A program made the position numbers and the translations under genes. Under the pieces are notes generated by a model. That model was not told the DNA's origin and searched no databases. It saw only the letters and a program-made list of their open reading frames with translations. 64,000 bases of DNA, from the NCBI RefSeq assembly GCF_003432485.1, contig NZ_QVNQ01000001.1, positions 744,001 to 808,000 on the forward strand, in the 5' to 3' direction. The DNA is from Actinomadura spongiicola. Lineage in GTDB: Bacteria > Actinomycetota > Actinomycetes > Streptosporangiales > Streptosporangiaceae. This document shows positions 17,689 to 27,290 of this stretch, piece after piece (position 1 is the stretch's first letter; each line of letters starts with the position of its first letter).

Positions 17689-20600
17689 TCACTCGCACAC
17701 GTTCACGTACTTCTCGCCGGGCACGAACCGCTGCCACTCGGCACGTGTCAGTGAGCGGCCCGCCCCGGCGCAGAGCGTCGAAGCGGGATCGGTGGTTTCG
17801 ACGACCTTCCATACGCGCGCCGTTCCGTCCAGGGCGACGCTGGCGACGGCCGTGCCCGTCGAGCTGTAGGTCACCCGCGTCACCCGGTCGGTGTGACCGG
17901 CCAGTGGCGGTCCGATCTGACGGCGGGTCGCCAGGTCCCACAGCCGGACGGTGCGGTCCGCCGAACCGGTGACGAGCGTCCGGCCGTCCGGGCTGAACGC
18001 GACCGTGTCGACGAGACCGGCGTGGCCGGCCAGGGCGGTTCCCGTCTGCCTCTGGCGCTGGACGTCCCACAGCAGCACGGTCATGCCGGACGTGGTGGCC
18101 AGGGTCGTCCCGTCCGGGCTGAACTCCAGATCGTCCAGGAAACCTCCGTCGACGGCGGCGCTCAACGGGCGTCCGATCTGGCGGCGGGTGCCCACGTCGA
18201 ACAGCCGCACGGAACGGTCCCTGCCCGCCGTCGCGAGGGTCTTGCCGTCCGGGCTGAACGCCGCCGTCGACACGCGGTCGGTGCGCCCGGGGAGGGTGAT
18301 GCGGGGACCGACCTCGCGGCGGGCGTTGACGTCCCAGAACCCAATGGACCGGCCGTGCAGGACGGCGAGAAGACCCCCGTTCCGGGCGATTTCCACCTGC
18401 CACCGCTCGCCGCCGGAGTAGACCGGCGGGCCGGTCGGGCGGCCGGTGGCGGTGCTCCACAGCCGTACGGTGCCGCCGAGCGTGGCCGTCGCGAGCGTCC
18501 CGCCGTCGGGGGTGAACCGCACCGCGTACACGGCGGGGACACGGCCCGGCGCCATAACGTCCGGTCGCAGGGGCCGACCGTTCCGGCGGGTGGCGGCCAC
18601 CTCCCAGAGCCGGACCGTGCCGCGCCCGGCGGCGGCCAGCGTCCTGCCGTCCGGGCTGAACCGGACGTCGGACGTCGCGGGGATCGCGGCACCGACCTGC
18701 CGGTGGGTCGCCGGGTCGACAAGCCGGACCGTGCCGTTGTCATCGGCGGCGGCGAGGGTCCGCCCGTCCGGACTGAACGCCACCCTCCGGACGGGCTGCG
18801 GCCCCTCGGTGACAGCGGGGCCCACGGGCCGGTGATCGGCGACGTCCCACAGCCGGGTGGAGCCATCGGCGCCGGCGGTGGCGAGCCGCGTCCCGTCCGG
18901 GCTGAACGCCGTCCCGTGAAAACCACCGGCGGGATTCCGGAAGGGCGCGCCGATCTGGGCGTGGGTGGTGAGATCCCACAGCCGGGCGGTCCCGTCCGCG
19001 CTCGCGGTCGCGAGGATCGTCCCGTTCCGGCTGACGGACACGTCGCGGATGACACCGGTATGCCCGGTGAACGGCTTCCCGACCTGACGGCGCGTGGTGG
19101 TGTTCCACAACCGGACGGTGTGGTCGGCGCCGGTGGTGACGAGGTGCTCGCCGTCCCGGGTGAAAGCCACCGGCCAGGAGGAAGCGTCGTCCGGCGCCGT
19201 GCCGGGGCCGCGGAGGGGCTCGCCGATCCTGCGGCGCGCGGCCACGTTCCACAGTTGAGTGGTCCCGTCATGGCTCGACGTCGCGAGGGTCGTCCCGTCC
19301 GGGCTGAACGCGATCGCCTCCACGGTCTCGGCGCCCTTCACCGAACCCTGCACGTCGAGCGGCATACCGGACGGGCGTCGGGTGGGCACGTCCCAGAATT
19401 GAACGTTCCACTGGCACACCGTGGCAAGCGTTTTCCCGTCCGGGCCGAAGGCCAGATCGAACCCCGCGTCGCAGGACGACAGCGCCGTCCCCGACCGGGC
19501 GGTCAGGGCGCCGAGCCGCCGACGCGACGCGGCGTCCCACAACTGGACGGCGCCGTTCACCCCGGTCGCGAGAACCGAACCGTCCGGGCTGAACTCCGCC
19601 TCCACATCCCGGCCGGGCCGCGCCACCCCGGGAAGGACCGTGCGGCCGGGCCGCGACGCCGCGTCGAGCATCCGGTGCCGGGCCTGCGGGGTGGGGGCGA
19701 TCCGCCAGGCCGTCACCGCCAGCAGCGCCGAGACCACGGGATCGTCGACGACCTCGCTCTGCGCCGCGAGCTGCCGCGAGACCGCCAGCCTGCGCTGCCG
19801 TTCGGCGTCGTCCGCCGCGTCGACGGCGACGACGGCCGCGACCAGCGCCAGCGCGGCCAACGCCGCGAGTCCGGCCACCACGGCGCCCCGGCGGCGACCG
19901 GCGGTCCGCGCCGCCCGCGTCGACGCCGCCACGAAACCGTCCGCGATGGGGCCGGGCGGCGGGAAGCTGTCGGGGTCGCGGTCCCATCGCGGACGGCTGT
20001 CCTCGACCGCCAGCAGCCGGGCGCCCCGGTACAGGTAGGCGGGGTCGCGGTGATGCTCGGCCCACTGCGCGGCGTCCTCGATGAGCCGGTCGTACACCGC
20101 CTGCGCGGTCAGGTCCGGTTCCAGCCACCGCGCGAGGGTCGGCCACGCGACGAGGAGCGCGTCGTGCGCGATCTCCACGGTGTCCTCATGCAGGGTGAGC
20201 AGGCGCTGGTCGGCGAACGCGGACAGCAGCGCCTCGGCCCGGCGGCGCTCCTCCGGCGTGTCCGCGGACGCGGCGGCGTGGACGTCGGCCCACGTCACCC
20301 GGCGCCGCACCACCCGCCCGCCCGGGGTGATCAGCGTCATCCGGCGGAACAGCCGCAGCGCGGTCGTGCGGTCCTCCGGCCGCAGGCGGTCGAGGACCTC
20401 GTCGGCCGTGCGCCGGACCGCGTCGCGGACCCGTCCGGACTCCTCGTACCCCCGAAGGGTCAACCGGCCGTTCTCGCGCCGCTCCCACGTGTTGAGGAGC
20501 GCCTGCGAGAGCAGCGGCAGCGCGCCCGCGTCGTAGGGGTCCGCGCGGGTCCGCTCGGCGCGCAGCTCGTCCAGGACGGTCTCCACCAGCCCCGGTTCGA

Positions 20601-21309
20601 TCTCCAACCCGGCTGCGGCGGCGGGCCCGATGACGGCCAGCCGCAGATCCGGCTCCGCCATCGGCTCGACGATGACCTGGCCGTCCTGGATCGCCTCGGC
20701 GAAACGCGGGTAGGCGGCGCAGCGGTCCCAGTAGTCCGCCCGCACGCCGACGACGACGGCCGCGTGGCACGGTTCCCCGGCCAGGGCGTGCAGCGCGCGC
20801 ACATAGGCCTGGCGCTCCCGCTCGTCGGTCACCAGCGTGAAAAGCTCCTCGAACTGGTCGACCACCAGGACGAAACGTCCCACCGGTTCGAGTGCCCGCT
20901 CCGGATCGCGCCGCAGATCCGCGCACACCGCCTCGGCGTGGCCGCCGTGTGCCCGCGTCCAACATTCGGCCAGGGCGCGCAACGGCTCGGCGGTCGGCGT
21001 GACGAGCAGGCGCGGCCAGCGCCGCGAACCGGCGACCGGCAACATGCCCTTCGCCAGGGCGGGCAGCAGCCCGGCCCGCAACAGCGACGACTTCCCGACG
21101 CCCGACGCTCCGGAGACCAGCAGCAGGGACCCGGTTCTTTCCAGACGCGTCCCGAGACGTTCCAGAAGGTCGCGGGTCGCCCGCGCCCGTCCGAAGAACA
21201 GCTCGGTGCGGTCGGTCTCGAACGGCGCGAGCCCCTGATACGGGCACACGTCCGGCGCGTCGTTCCGTTCGGAGTCGCCGCCGTTGTCCACGGCGGTCAT
21301 TCTGACCAC
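17689..21309 (-). CDS. nSTAND1 NTPase with WD40 double propeller
   Basis: About 1206 aa. The N-terminus CPYQGLAPFETDRTELFFGR is the hallmark of nSTAND1 proteins. Walker A is GASGVGKSS (67-75) and Walker B is VLVVDQFEELF (147-157). One transmembrane helix lies at about 474-497. Fourteen WD40 repeats of the type FSPDGRTLATxxxDGTVRLWD follow, enough for two seven-blade propellers. The cytosolic ATPase would be coupled to propellers across the membrane or membrane-tethered. GTG 21309 is used, with AAGG upstream; ATG 21300 is an alternative. First gene of the STAND group. The ligand is unknown. Confidence 0.88.
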   Translation of the reverse strand: MVRMTAVDNGGDSERNDAPDVCPYQGLAPFETDRTELFFGRARATRDLLERLGTRLERTGSLLLVSGASGVGKSSLLRAGLLPALAKGMLPVAGSRRWPRLLVTPTAEPLRALAECWTRAHGGHAEAVCADLRRDPERALEPVGRFVLVVDQFEELFTLVTDERERQAYVRALHALAGEPCHAAVVVGVRADYWDRCAAYPRFAEAIQDGQVIVEPMAEPDLRLAVIGPAAAAGLEIEPGLVETVLDELRAERTRADPYDAGALPLLSQALLNTWERRENGRLTLRGYEESGRVRDAVRRTADEVLDRLRPEDRTTALRLFRRMTLITPGGRVVRRRVTWADVHAAASADTPEERRRAEALLSAFADQRLLTLHEDTVEIAHDALLVAWPTLARWLEPDLTAQAVYDRLIEDAAQWAEHHRDPAYLYRGARLLAVEDSRPRWDRDPDSFPPPGPIADGFVAASTRAARTAGRRRGAVVAGLAALAALALVAAVVAVDAADDAERQRRLAVSRQLAAQSEVVDDPVVSALLAVTAWRIAPTPQARHRMLDAASRPGRTVLPGVARPGRDVEAEFSPDGSVLATGVNGAVQLWDAASRRRLGALTARSGTALSSCDAGFDLAFGPDGKTLATVCQWNVQFWDVPTRRPSGMPLDVQGSVKGAETVEAIAFSPDGTTLATSSHDGTTQLWNVAARRRIGEPLRGPGTAPDDASSWPVAFTRDGEHLVTTGADHTVRLWNTTTRRQVGKPFTGHTGVIRDVSVSRNGTILATASADGTARLWDLTTHAQIGAPFRNPAGGFHGTAFSPDGTRLATAGADGSTRLWDVADHRPVGPAVTEGPQPVRRVAFSPDGRTLAAADDNGTVRLVDPATHRQVGAAIPATSDVRFSPDGRTLAAAGRGTVRLWEVAATRRNGRPLRPDVMAPGRVPAVYAVRFTPDGGTLATATLGGTVRLWSTATGRPTGPPVYSGGERWQVEIARNGGLLAVLHGRSIGFWDVNARREVGPRITLPGRTDRVSTAAFSPDGKTLATAGRDRSVRLFDVGTRRQIGRPLSAAVDGGFLDDLEFSPDGTTLATTSGMTVLLWDVQRQRQTGTALAGHAGLVDTVAFSPDGRTLVTGSADRTVRLWDLATRRQIGPPLAGHTDRVTRVTYSSTGTAVASVALDGTARVWKVVETTDPASTLCAGAGRSLTRAEWQRFVPGEKYVNVCE

Positions 21310-21373
21310 TCGGGTCTACCTTGATCAATCGCGCCCGAATTCCGGCAAGGGCGTTCGCGGATTTCACGGCGGG

Positions 21374-21402
21374 AAGGGGCAGCAGTCAGGCTGCTGCCCC
21401 TT
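21374..21402 (-). terminator. Strong hairpin terminator between hydrolase and STAND operon
   Basis: A perfect 12-bp stem (AAGGGGCAGCAG / CTGCTGCCCCTT) closes a 5-base loop, 158 bp after the alpha/beta hydrolase stop. There is no long T run on either strand, as is common for actinomycete terminators. It probably insulates the STAND operon from the hydrolase transcript. Confidence 0.7.
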
Positions 21403-21559
21403 CTCTCACTGCCGGGGAAGTTCGGGGGCCTCCGGAGCAGTGAAGCTGTGCCGCGATGCGCTGGTCTCAGTTTTCGCCTCCCCTGGACCCGCCGTCCAGG
21501 ACAGTCACCGGACTTCTCCCGGACGATTCAGGCCCTCGCTCTACGTGAGCCGGACGCGG

Positions 21560-22948
21560 TCACCGGGACGGACGCGGCGTGAGCGGCGGGCTGTACCGGG
21601 TGAAGGCGGGCGCCATGGCCTTCTTCGGCTTGTCGTACGCCGCCACCAAGTGGAAGCGCGGGTCGAACCGGTTCGCCTCGGCGTTCAGCCGACGAGGGTC
21701 GGTGTGCCGCGGCCAGTGACCGGTGTCGATCCTGGTCAGCAGCGCGCGGAAGGCGGTGAGCTCCTCGGCGGCGTTGAACGAGCAGTGCCCGCCGCGCTCA
21801 ACGTAGAACTGGCGCAGCCGGTCGGGGTGGCCGTTGCGGCGGACCTGCTCGGCGTACCAGCGGCCCTGGTCCGGCGGCACCCCGGCGTCACCGGTGGTGT
21901 GCAGCCCCACGATCGGCACCCGCGTGCCGCCGGTCGGCACCCCGTACCGGTACATGTAACGCAGCGCGTCCCGCTCGGGCGCGATGCGCGGCGCGGCGGC
22001 CAGCCGGGCCAGGTCGGCCCGCAGATCAAGACCCGCCTTCCGGTACGCCCGCTCGACCGCGGCCCGCTGCCCGGACCTCGCGAGCTGACCGGTGTAGTTC
22101 ACGCCGACGTTCGAAAGCGGATTGCCACCGGCCCGCCGGGCGATGTCGGCGAACGCGACCGTGCCGTTGCCGTCCACCTTGGCCCACTGCACCCAGTCGG
22201 ACTGCCGCCGGATCCACTCGGCTGGATCGGTCGGCTTGGGCTCGTGCGGGTGGAACCAGCCGGTCACGTTGCCGAGCGCGGCGGCCAGCGCGAGACGGGC
22301 CTGCCCTTGGCGGGTTTCGCGCGTCCGGTTGATCGCGTCGTGCAGCGCGGCCCGTCCGGCCTTCGGGTCGCGGGAGTTCACGAGGTCGATGTCCTCGCCC
22401 GGGGCGAGCAGCGTCTTGACCGCGAAGTTGATGTCGAGCGCGGTGTTGAAGGTGTTCAGCGGGTCGTACACGGCGCACAGGTTCAGCGCGCCGTCGAACC
22501 GGCGCGGGTACCGCTCGGCGAGCAGGGTCGCGATCGACCCACCCAGTGACTGGCCGCTCAACACCGTCCGCCGTGGCTTTCCGACCTTGGCGTTGAACCA
22601 GTCGAGCAGCGTGAGCTGGTCACGCATCGCTTCCTCGATGAGGTAGCCGACACCCTTGTTCTGGTATTCGGAGGCGGCGAGGGCGTAGCCGTGTTCCAGC
22701 AGCCACTCGCGGGTCTCGTCGTTGTTGGAGAGCGGCACCTGCTCGAAGGTGTAACCCTCCGGGTAGTAGCCGTGGCTGTAGAGCACCAGCGTGCCGTTCC
22801 AGCGCTTCGGCACCTCCACCCGGTATCGGGCGCCGTTGATTTCGCCCTCGTGTTCGCGCGGCTCCTGCGCCGCCGCCTGCGCGGGCAGAGCGACCGCCGA
22901 CGCGCAGACCACGACGCCCGCGATCAGCGCGGCGAGCAGTCTCCTCAT
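21560..22948 (-). CDS. Secreted alpha/beta hydrolase
   Basis: 462-aa exported hydrolase. A Sec signal peptide (MRRLLAALIAGVVVCASAVA...AQAAA) is followed by an alpha/beta-hydrolase fold. LVLYSHGYYP carries the oxyanion region, the nucleophile elbow is LSGQSLGGSIA, and a late acid candidate (TTGDAGVPPDQ) and histidine (ERGGHCSF) complete a plausible triad. ATG 22948 is the third of three nearby ATG codons and is best spaced from AGAAGG. It stands alone. Substrate unknown: lipid, ester or peptide are all possible. Confidence 0.8.
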   Translation of the reverse strand: MRRLLAALIAGVVVCASAVALPAQAAAQEPREHEGEINGARYRVEVPKRWNGTLVLYSHGYYPEGYTFEQVPLSNNDETREWLLEHGYALAASEYQNKGVGYLIEEAMRDQLTLLDWFNAKVGKPRRTVLSGQSLGGSIATLLAERYPRRFDGALNLCAVYDPLNTFNTALDINFAVKTLLAPGEDIDLVNSRDPKAGRAALHDAINRTRETRQGQARLALAAALGNVTGWFHPHEPKPTDPAEWIRRQSDWVQWAKVDGNGTVAFADIARRAGGNPLSNVGVNYTGQLARSGQRAAVERAYRKAGLDLRADLARLAAAPRIAPERDALRYMYRYGVPTGGTRVPIVGLHTTGDAGVPPDQGRWYAEQVRRNGHPDRLRQFYVERGGHCSFNAAEELTAFRALLTRIDTGHWPRHTDPRRLNAEANRFDPRFHLVAAYDKPKKAMAPAFTRYSPPLTPRPSR

Positions 22949-23141
22949 GATCATCATCCTTCTGGCTCGTCCGGGCCGTTCCCCGGAGTCCCTTCATGCA
23001 CAGGTCGAACGGGAGGCCCACGGATCGACACGAACCCCGGACGAGAACCCATGCGCATAGCGCTCTACACGTGGACGGTCGGGTGGGGCGATGCGACCCT
23101 CACTGGTAGGTGCGAGAAGGCGGGGGACACGGGACCGGAGA

Positions 23142-24455
23142 ATGGGGGTCGGCTTGGGCGGCGTAACGCGGAAACCGGTGCTGGTGCTGATGGGGTCCGG
23201 TGAGACCAGCCCGACGATGGTGAGCGTGCACCGGGAACTGGTCGACCGGCTACGACCGAAATCGGCGGTGCTGCTGGACACGCCGTACGGCTTCCAGGAG
23301 AACGTCGCCGAGATCTCGGCGCGTGCGCAGGCGTACTTCGAGCGGAGCGTCGGGCTGACCGTGGACGTACCGCCCGGCCTGCGCGGATTAGCCGAGATCG
23401 GCGCGGGAGACGACCCACGGCACGATGGTGCGCGGGCGCGCGCCGCCGACGTCGGCCTGGCGGCGGTGCGCGGCGCGGACTGGCTGTTCGCGGGCCCCGG
23501 AAGCCCCACGTACGCGCTGACGCAATGGCGGGGCGGGCCGGTGGGGGACGCGCTGGCCGATCACGTCCGGACGGGCCGCGCCGCGCTGGTGTTCGCGTCG
23601 GCGGCGGCGTGCACGCTCGGCGCGTACGCGCTGCCGGTCTACGAGATCTACAAGGCGGGCGCGCGCCCGCACTGGCTGAAGGGTCTTGACGTCCTGGGAC
23701 GCCTGGGGCTGAAGGTCGCGATGATCCCGCACTACGACAACGCCGAGGGCGGCACCCACGACACGCGGTACTGCTACCTGGGGGAGCGGCGGCTGCGGGT
23801 CCTAGAGCGGGAACTGCCGGACGACGCGGCGGTGCTGGGCCTGGACGAGCACACGGCCGCCGTGATGGATGTGGGCCGTGGCCTGGTGGAGGTGCGCGGC
23901 CGGGGCTCCATGACCGTCCGGCGGTCGGGGGAGAGCGTGGTCGTCCCGTCCGGCGAGAGGCTGGCCCTGACCGACCTGCGCGCGATGGTCCGCGGCGAGG
24001 CGGCGCGGCGGGCGCCCGTCCCGCCCCGGGACGGCGACACCGAGGCGGTGCCGCCGCCCGCGACGCTGCGCGACACCGTCGTCGGTTGCGAGCGGCGCTT
24101 CGAGGCCGGTGTCCGCGAGGGCGACGCCGAGGCGCTCGTCCGGGCCGTGCTCGACATCGACGCGGCCGTGGCCGAGTGGGCCGGGGACACCGAGGAGGAC
24201 GAGGGCGGCACCGACTGGGCCAGGGACGTGATGCGCTCCCTGGTCGTCCGGCTCGGGCAGACGGCGGGACGCGGCCTGGCCGATCCGCGGGACGCCCTGG
24301 CACCAACGGTCGAGCCGTTGATCCGAGTCCGCGCCGAACTGCGCCGCACGGGCAGCTATTCGCTCGCCGACGTCGTCCGGGACGCACTGAAGGCCGCCGG
24401 AGTGGAGGTCCGCGACACACCGGACGGCACTCACTGGCAGCCGGACGCCACCTGA
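23142..24455 (+). CDS. S51/cyanophycinase-like domain fused to a CysRS/YqeB-type C-terminal domain
   Basis: 437 aa. Residues 1-250 resemble the peptidase S51/cyanophycinase (class I glutamine amidotransferase-like) fold: LVLMGSGETSPTMV, WLFAGPGSPTYAL, VAMIPHYDNAEGG and VLGLDEHTAAVMDVG. The usual GxSAG nucleophile elbow is replaced by SAAACTLGAYAL, possibly with Cys in place of Ser. The last 45 residues, RVRAELRRTGSYSLADVVRD then GVEVRDTPDGTHW, match the C-terminal segment of cysteinyl-tRNA synthetases, including the KDW/TADxIRDxL pattern. Start ATG 23142 follows GGAGA. A tRNA- or cysteine-linked role is only inference. Confidence 0.75.
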   Translation: MGVGLGGVTRKPVLVLMGSGETSPTMVSVHRELVDRLRPKSAVLLDTPYGFQENVAEISARAQAYFERSVGLTVDVPPGLRGLAEIGAGDDPRHDGARARAADVGLAAVRGADWLFAGPGSPTYALTQWRGGPVGDALADHVRTGRAALVFASAAACTLGAYALPVYEIYKAGARPHWLKGLDVLGRLGLKVAMIPHYDNAEGGTHDTRYCYLGERRLRVLERELPDDAAVLGLDEHTAAVMDVGRGLVEVRGRGSMTVRRSGESVVVPSGERLALTDLRAMVRGEAARRAPVPPRDGDTEAVPPPATLRDTVVGCERRFEAGVREGDAEALVRAVLDIDAAVAEWAGDTEEDEGGTDWARDVMRSLVVRLGQTAGRGLADPRDALAPTVEPLIRVRAELRRTGSYSLADVVRDALKAAGVEVRDTPDGTHWQPDAT

Positions 24456-24497
24456 CGGACAGCGCGCGATCCGAACTGCGCATGGCATGCTGTTGCA

Positions 24498-25055
24498 ATG
24501 GGGTCGCAATACAGGGGGACGCAAGAGATCGTCGAGCGTGGTGCCGCCGTCGTGGTCGAGGTGCTCGCGCTCAGAGTCACAGGGGAGAAGGAGGTCGGGA
24601 CCGACGCCTTGGCCTTCCGCGTGCTCACGGGAGAGCTGAACGACGGGCGGCATCCTGACGCGGTCGCCCGCGAACTGCTCGGGCTGTCCCATGACACCGC
24701 CGCGCATCTGCTGCACTCGACGAGTTGGCGGCACGACCCGTCCGGGCGGGTGCTGCTGACGTACGCGTGCTGCCCCGACCCGCGACCGGACCTCGCGGCC
24801 GTTCCGCTGACCGGTCGGGGGCTGGCCTATGGCGACGGTCCGGCGAGCCCGTCTCCGGGCCGACCGCGGATCGAGCAGGTCGCCGCGCACGCCGTCCGCC
24901 ACCTGGCGTTCCTCTGGTACAACGACGCCGCCGCCCGCCGGGTGATCGACTCGGTCGAGGGGCTGGCCGCGATCCTCGCCCTGTCGTCCCCGGCTCCCGC
25001 CGGACAGTTCCCCGAGCCCGGCACCGACGGCTGGGCGGCGTTCGCGTCTCGTTGA
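24498..25055 (+). CDS. Conserved hypothetical protein
   Basis: 185-aa soluble protein, no recognised family. The N-terminal half is helical with an LTGELNDGRHPDAVARELLG segment. The C-terminal half carries RIEQVAAHAVRHLAFLWYND. There is no signal peptide or transmembrane helix. The codon usage is typical of a real gene. It starts 42 bp after the S51-like fusion on the same strand, so the two may be co-transcribed. Confidence 0.68.
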   Translation: MGSQYRGTQEIVERGAAVVVEVLALRVTGEKEVGTDALAFRVLTGELNDGRHPDAVARELLGLSHDTAAHLLHSTSWRHDPSGRVLLTYACCPDPRPDLAAVPLTGRGLAYGDGPASPSPGRPRIEQVAAHAVRHLAFLWYNDAAARRVIDSVEGLAAILALSSPAPAGQFPEPGTDGWAAFASR

Positions 25056-25223
25056 TCCGGGGCCGGGGCGCCTTGCGGGGAACATCAACACGCGTGCGGT
25101 GAGACACAAGGGCGGGCATGACCGGGCCCGATACCTTGATCGGCACGGTGCCCGGACGAGACGCGATGTCGCCCGTGCGGGGATGGGACCCGGGCGCCGT
25201 CCCCAACGGAAGGATCTCGGATC

Positions 25224-26210
25224 GTGACCAGCCTGACCGGACGGGTCGTGACCGTCGCCGGGCCGATCGACCCGCCCGACCTCGGGCACACCGTCACCTC
25301 GGTGCACCTGGTCAGCGACATGAACGGCGCCGCCACCGTCATCGCGGACAAGGCACCGGTGACCATCGACAGGCTGGGCGCGCTCGCCCTGGGCGCCCAG
25401 AACGAGGACGACCTCCGCCTGTCCGCCGAGGACGTCCGCTCCGACCTCGCCGACTTCGCCGCGCAGGGCGGCGGCGCCGTCGTCGACGTGACCGGCGTCG
25501 ACCAGGGGCGCCGCCCGGACGAGCTGGCCCGCCTCGCCGAGACGACCGGGGTCACCGTGATCATGGGCTGTGGCGGTCACGCCCCGGACCGGGCGCCCGA
25601 GGCCCTCGCCGACGAGATCGTCCGTGAGATCCACGAGGGCGTGAACGGCGTCCCCGCAGGAGTGATCGGCGAGATCCCGACGCTCGACCTCGACCGTCCC
25701 GCCGACCGCGCCGTCGCCACGGCCGTCGCGGACGCCGCCCGGCGCACCGGCGCCCCGGTGCTCATCGACCGTGCCGCGACGCCGACCGCCACGCACGCGC
25801 TCCTCGACCTGTTCGCCGAGCGCGGCGCCGACCTCGGCCGGATCGCCGTCGGGCACTGCGACGACCTCGCGACCGACCTCGACGCCCTCGCGGCCCTCGC
25901 CGACCGGGGCGTCTTCGTCCAGTTCGACGGCCTGGGCAGGCTCTCCTCCGTCTACCGGGAGATCGACGACCAGGACGTCGCCGCCGCCGTCCTGGACCTC
26001 GCCGGACGCGGCCACGCCGACCGGATCCTGCTGTCGCCCAACGTCTCCCGCAAGATCGACCTGAAGGCCTTCGGGGGCGGCGGCTACGGCTTCGTCGCCC
26101 AACAGCTCGTCCCCTACCTGCGGTTCACGGGCGCGGACGACGCCCTGCTGGACTCCATCACGGCGGCGAACCCGCGCCGCTGGCTGACCTTCACGGAGGG
26201 CCGCGGATGA
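25224..26210 (+). CDS. Phosphotriesterase-family paralogue with degenerate metal site
   Basis: 328-aa protein clearly homologous to the next gene (shared TVAGPxDPxxLGxT start, TGVTVIMGCGG, PAGVIGEI, RIAVGHCDD and DRILLSPNVSRKI blocks). Compared with that neighbour, the first metal His is Ser26, the third-position His is Asp182 and the final metal Asp is Asn273; His28, Glu150 and His211 remain. It is therefore probably a pseudoenzyme or binds one metal at most. The GTG start follows AAGGA. The stop overlaps the next start (ATGA), so the two are likely made together and may form a heteromer. Confidence 0.78.
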   Translation: MTSLTGRVVTVAGPIDPPDLGHTVTSVHLVSDMNGAATVIADKAPVTIDRLGALALGAQNEDDLRLSAEDVRSDLADFAAQGGGAVVDVTGVDQGRRPDELARLAETTGVTVIMGCGGHAPDRAPEALADEIVREIHEGVNGVPAGVIGEIPTLDLDRPADRAVATAVADAARRTGAPVLIDRAATPTATHALLDLFAERGADLGRIAVGHCDDLATDLDALAALADRGVFVQFDGLGRLSSVYREIDDQDVAAAVLDLAGRGHADRILLSPNVSRKIDLKAFGGGGYGFVAQQLVPYLRFTGADDALLDSITAANPRRWLTFTEGRG

Positions 26211-27277
26211 CCCCGCCGTCGACCATTCCCGACCTTTCCGGCCAGGTGCTCACGGTCGCCGGGCCGGTGGACCCGTCGACCCTCGGCCCGACGCTCATGC
26301 ACGAGCACCTGTTCGTCGACCTGCGCCGCCCGGCCCACGCGCTGCGGCCGGGCGAGGACTCCCCGGAGGCGGCGGAACCGCTCACCCTGGCGAACCTGGC
26401 CCGCACCCGGCACGGCGCCGTCAACGCCGACAACGACGTCCTCGGCGACTTCGACGAGATGCTCGCCGAGGTCCGCGAGTTCCAGCGCACCGGCGGCGGC
26501 ACGGTCGTCGAGGTCACGAACCTCGGCATCGGCCGCGACCCCGCGTCGCTGCTGCGGCTGTCCCGGGAGAGCGGCCTCAACGTCGTGATGGGCGCGGGCT
26601 GGTACACGCCGACGTTCCACCCGCTCGACATGGACGAACGGTCCGTCGACGACCTCACCGACGTGATCGTCCGCGACATCGTGGAGGGCGCCGACGGCAC
26701 CGGGGTCCGCGCCGGGATCATCGGCGAGGTCGGCGCGGAGACGAACCCGCTGACGCCCGCCGAACTCAAGAGCGTCCGGGCCAGCGGACGGGCCGGCCGC
26801 ATCACCGGCGCCCCGATCACCTTCCATGTCGGCGGGGTCGGCGAGGAGAAGTTCGTGGTCCTCGACATCCTGGAAGAGGAGGGCGTGGACCCGTCCAACG
26901 TCGTCTTCGGCCACGCCGGACTGATGGCGGTCGACCTGCCCTTCGCGCGACGGGTGCTCGCCCGTGGCGTCTTCATCGAGTTCGACTTCCTGGCCTCGCC
27001 GGGCAGCCCCTGGGGGCATCTGGTGCTCCTCGGCGAGCACAAGACCGCCCGCGGCCTGGCCGACCTGGTCGAGGACGGATACGCCGACCAGATCGTGCTC
27101 GGTCACGACGTCTGCCAGAAGATCCAGCTCAAACGGTACGGCGGTCAGGGCTTCAGCTACATCCCCGACCATTTCCTGCCCGCGCTGCGCCGCCTCGGCG
27201 TCGCCGACGAGGCCATTCACAAGATCATGGTCGACAACCCGGCCCGTGCCCTGACCTTCGCCGCCCCGGCCCCCTGA
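26207..27277 (+). CDS. Phosphotriesterase-related metalloenzyme
   Basis: 356-aa member of the phosphotriesterase / lactonase amidohydrolase family. All ligands appear intact: His32 and His34 (LMHEHLFVD), Glu174 in place of the carboxylated Lys (AGIIGEVGAE), His207 (PITFHVGG), His236 (VVFGHAGL) and Asp301 (IVLGHDVCQK). A Glu bridge is typical of the php-type proteins rather than classical PTE. Activity could be on lactones or phosphoesters. It is translationally coupled to the degenerate paralogue upstream and is followed by a clear terminator. Confidence 0.88.
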   Translation: MTPPSTIPDLSGQVLTVAGPVDPSTLGPTLMHEHLFVDLRRPAHALRPGEDSPEAAEPLTLANLARTRHGAVNADNDVLGDFDEMLAEVREFQRTGGGTVVEVTNLGIGRDPASLLRLSRESGLNVVMGAGWYTPTFHPLDMDERSVDDLTDVIVRDIVEGADGTGVRAGIIGEVGAETNPLTPAELKSVRASGRAGRITGAPITFHVGGVGEEKFVVLDILEEEGVDPSNVVFGHAGLMAVDLPFARRVLARGVFIEFDFLASPGSPWGHLVLLGEHKTARGLADLVEDGYADQIVLGHDVCQKIQLKRYGGQGFSYIPDHFLPALRRLGVADEAIHKIMVDNPARALTFAAPAP

Positions 27278-27290
27278 CCCCGCTTCTCCT

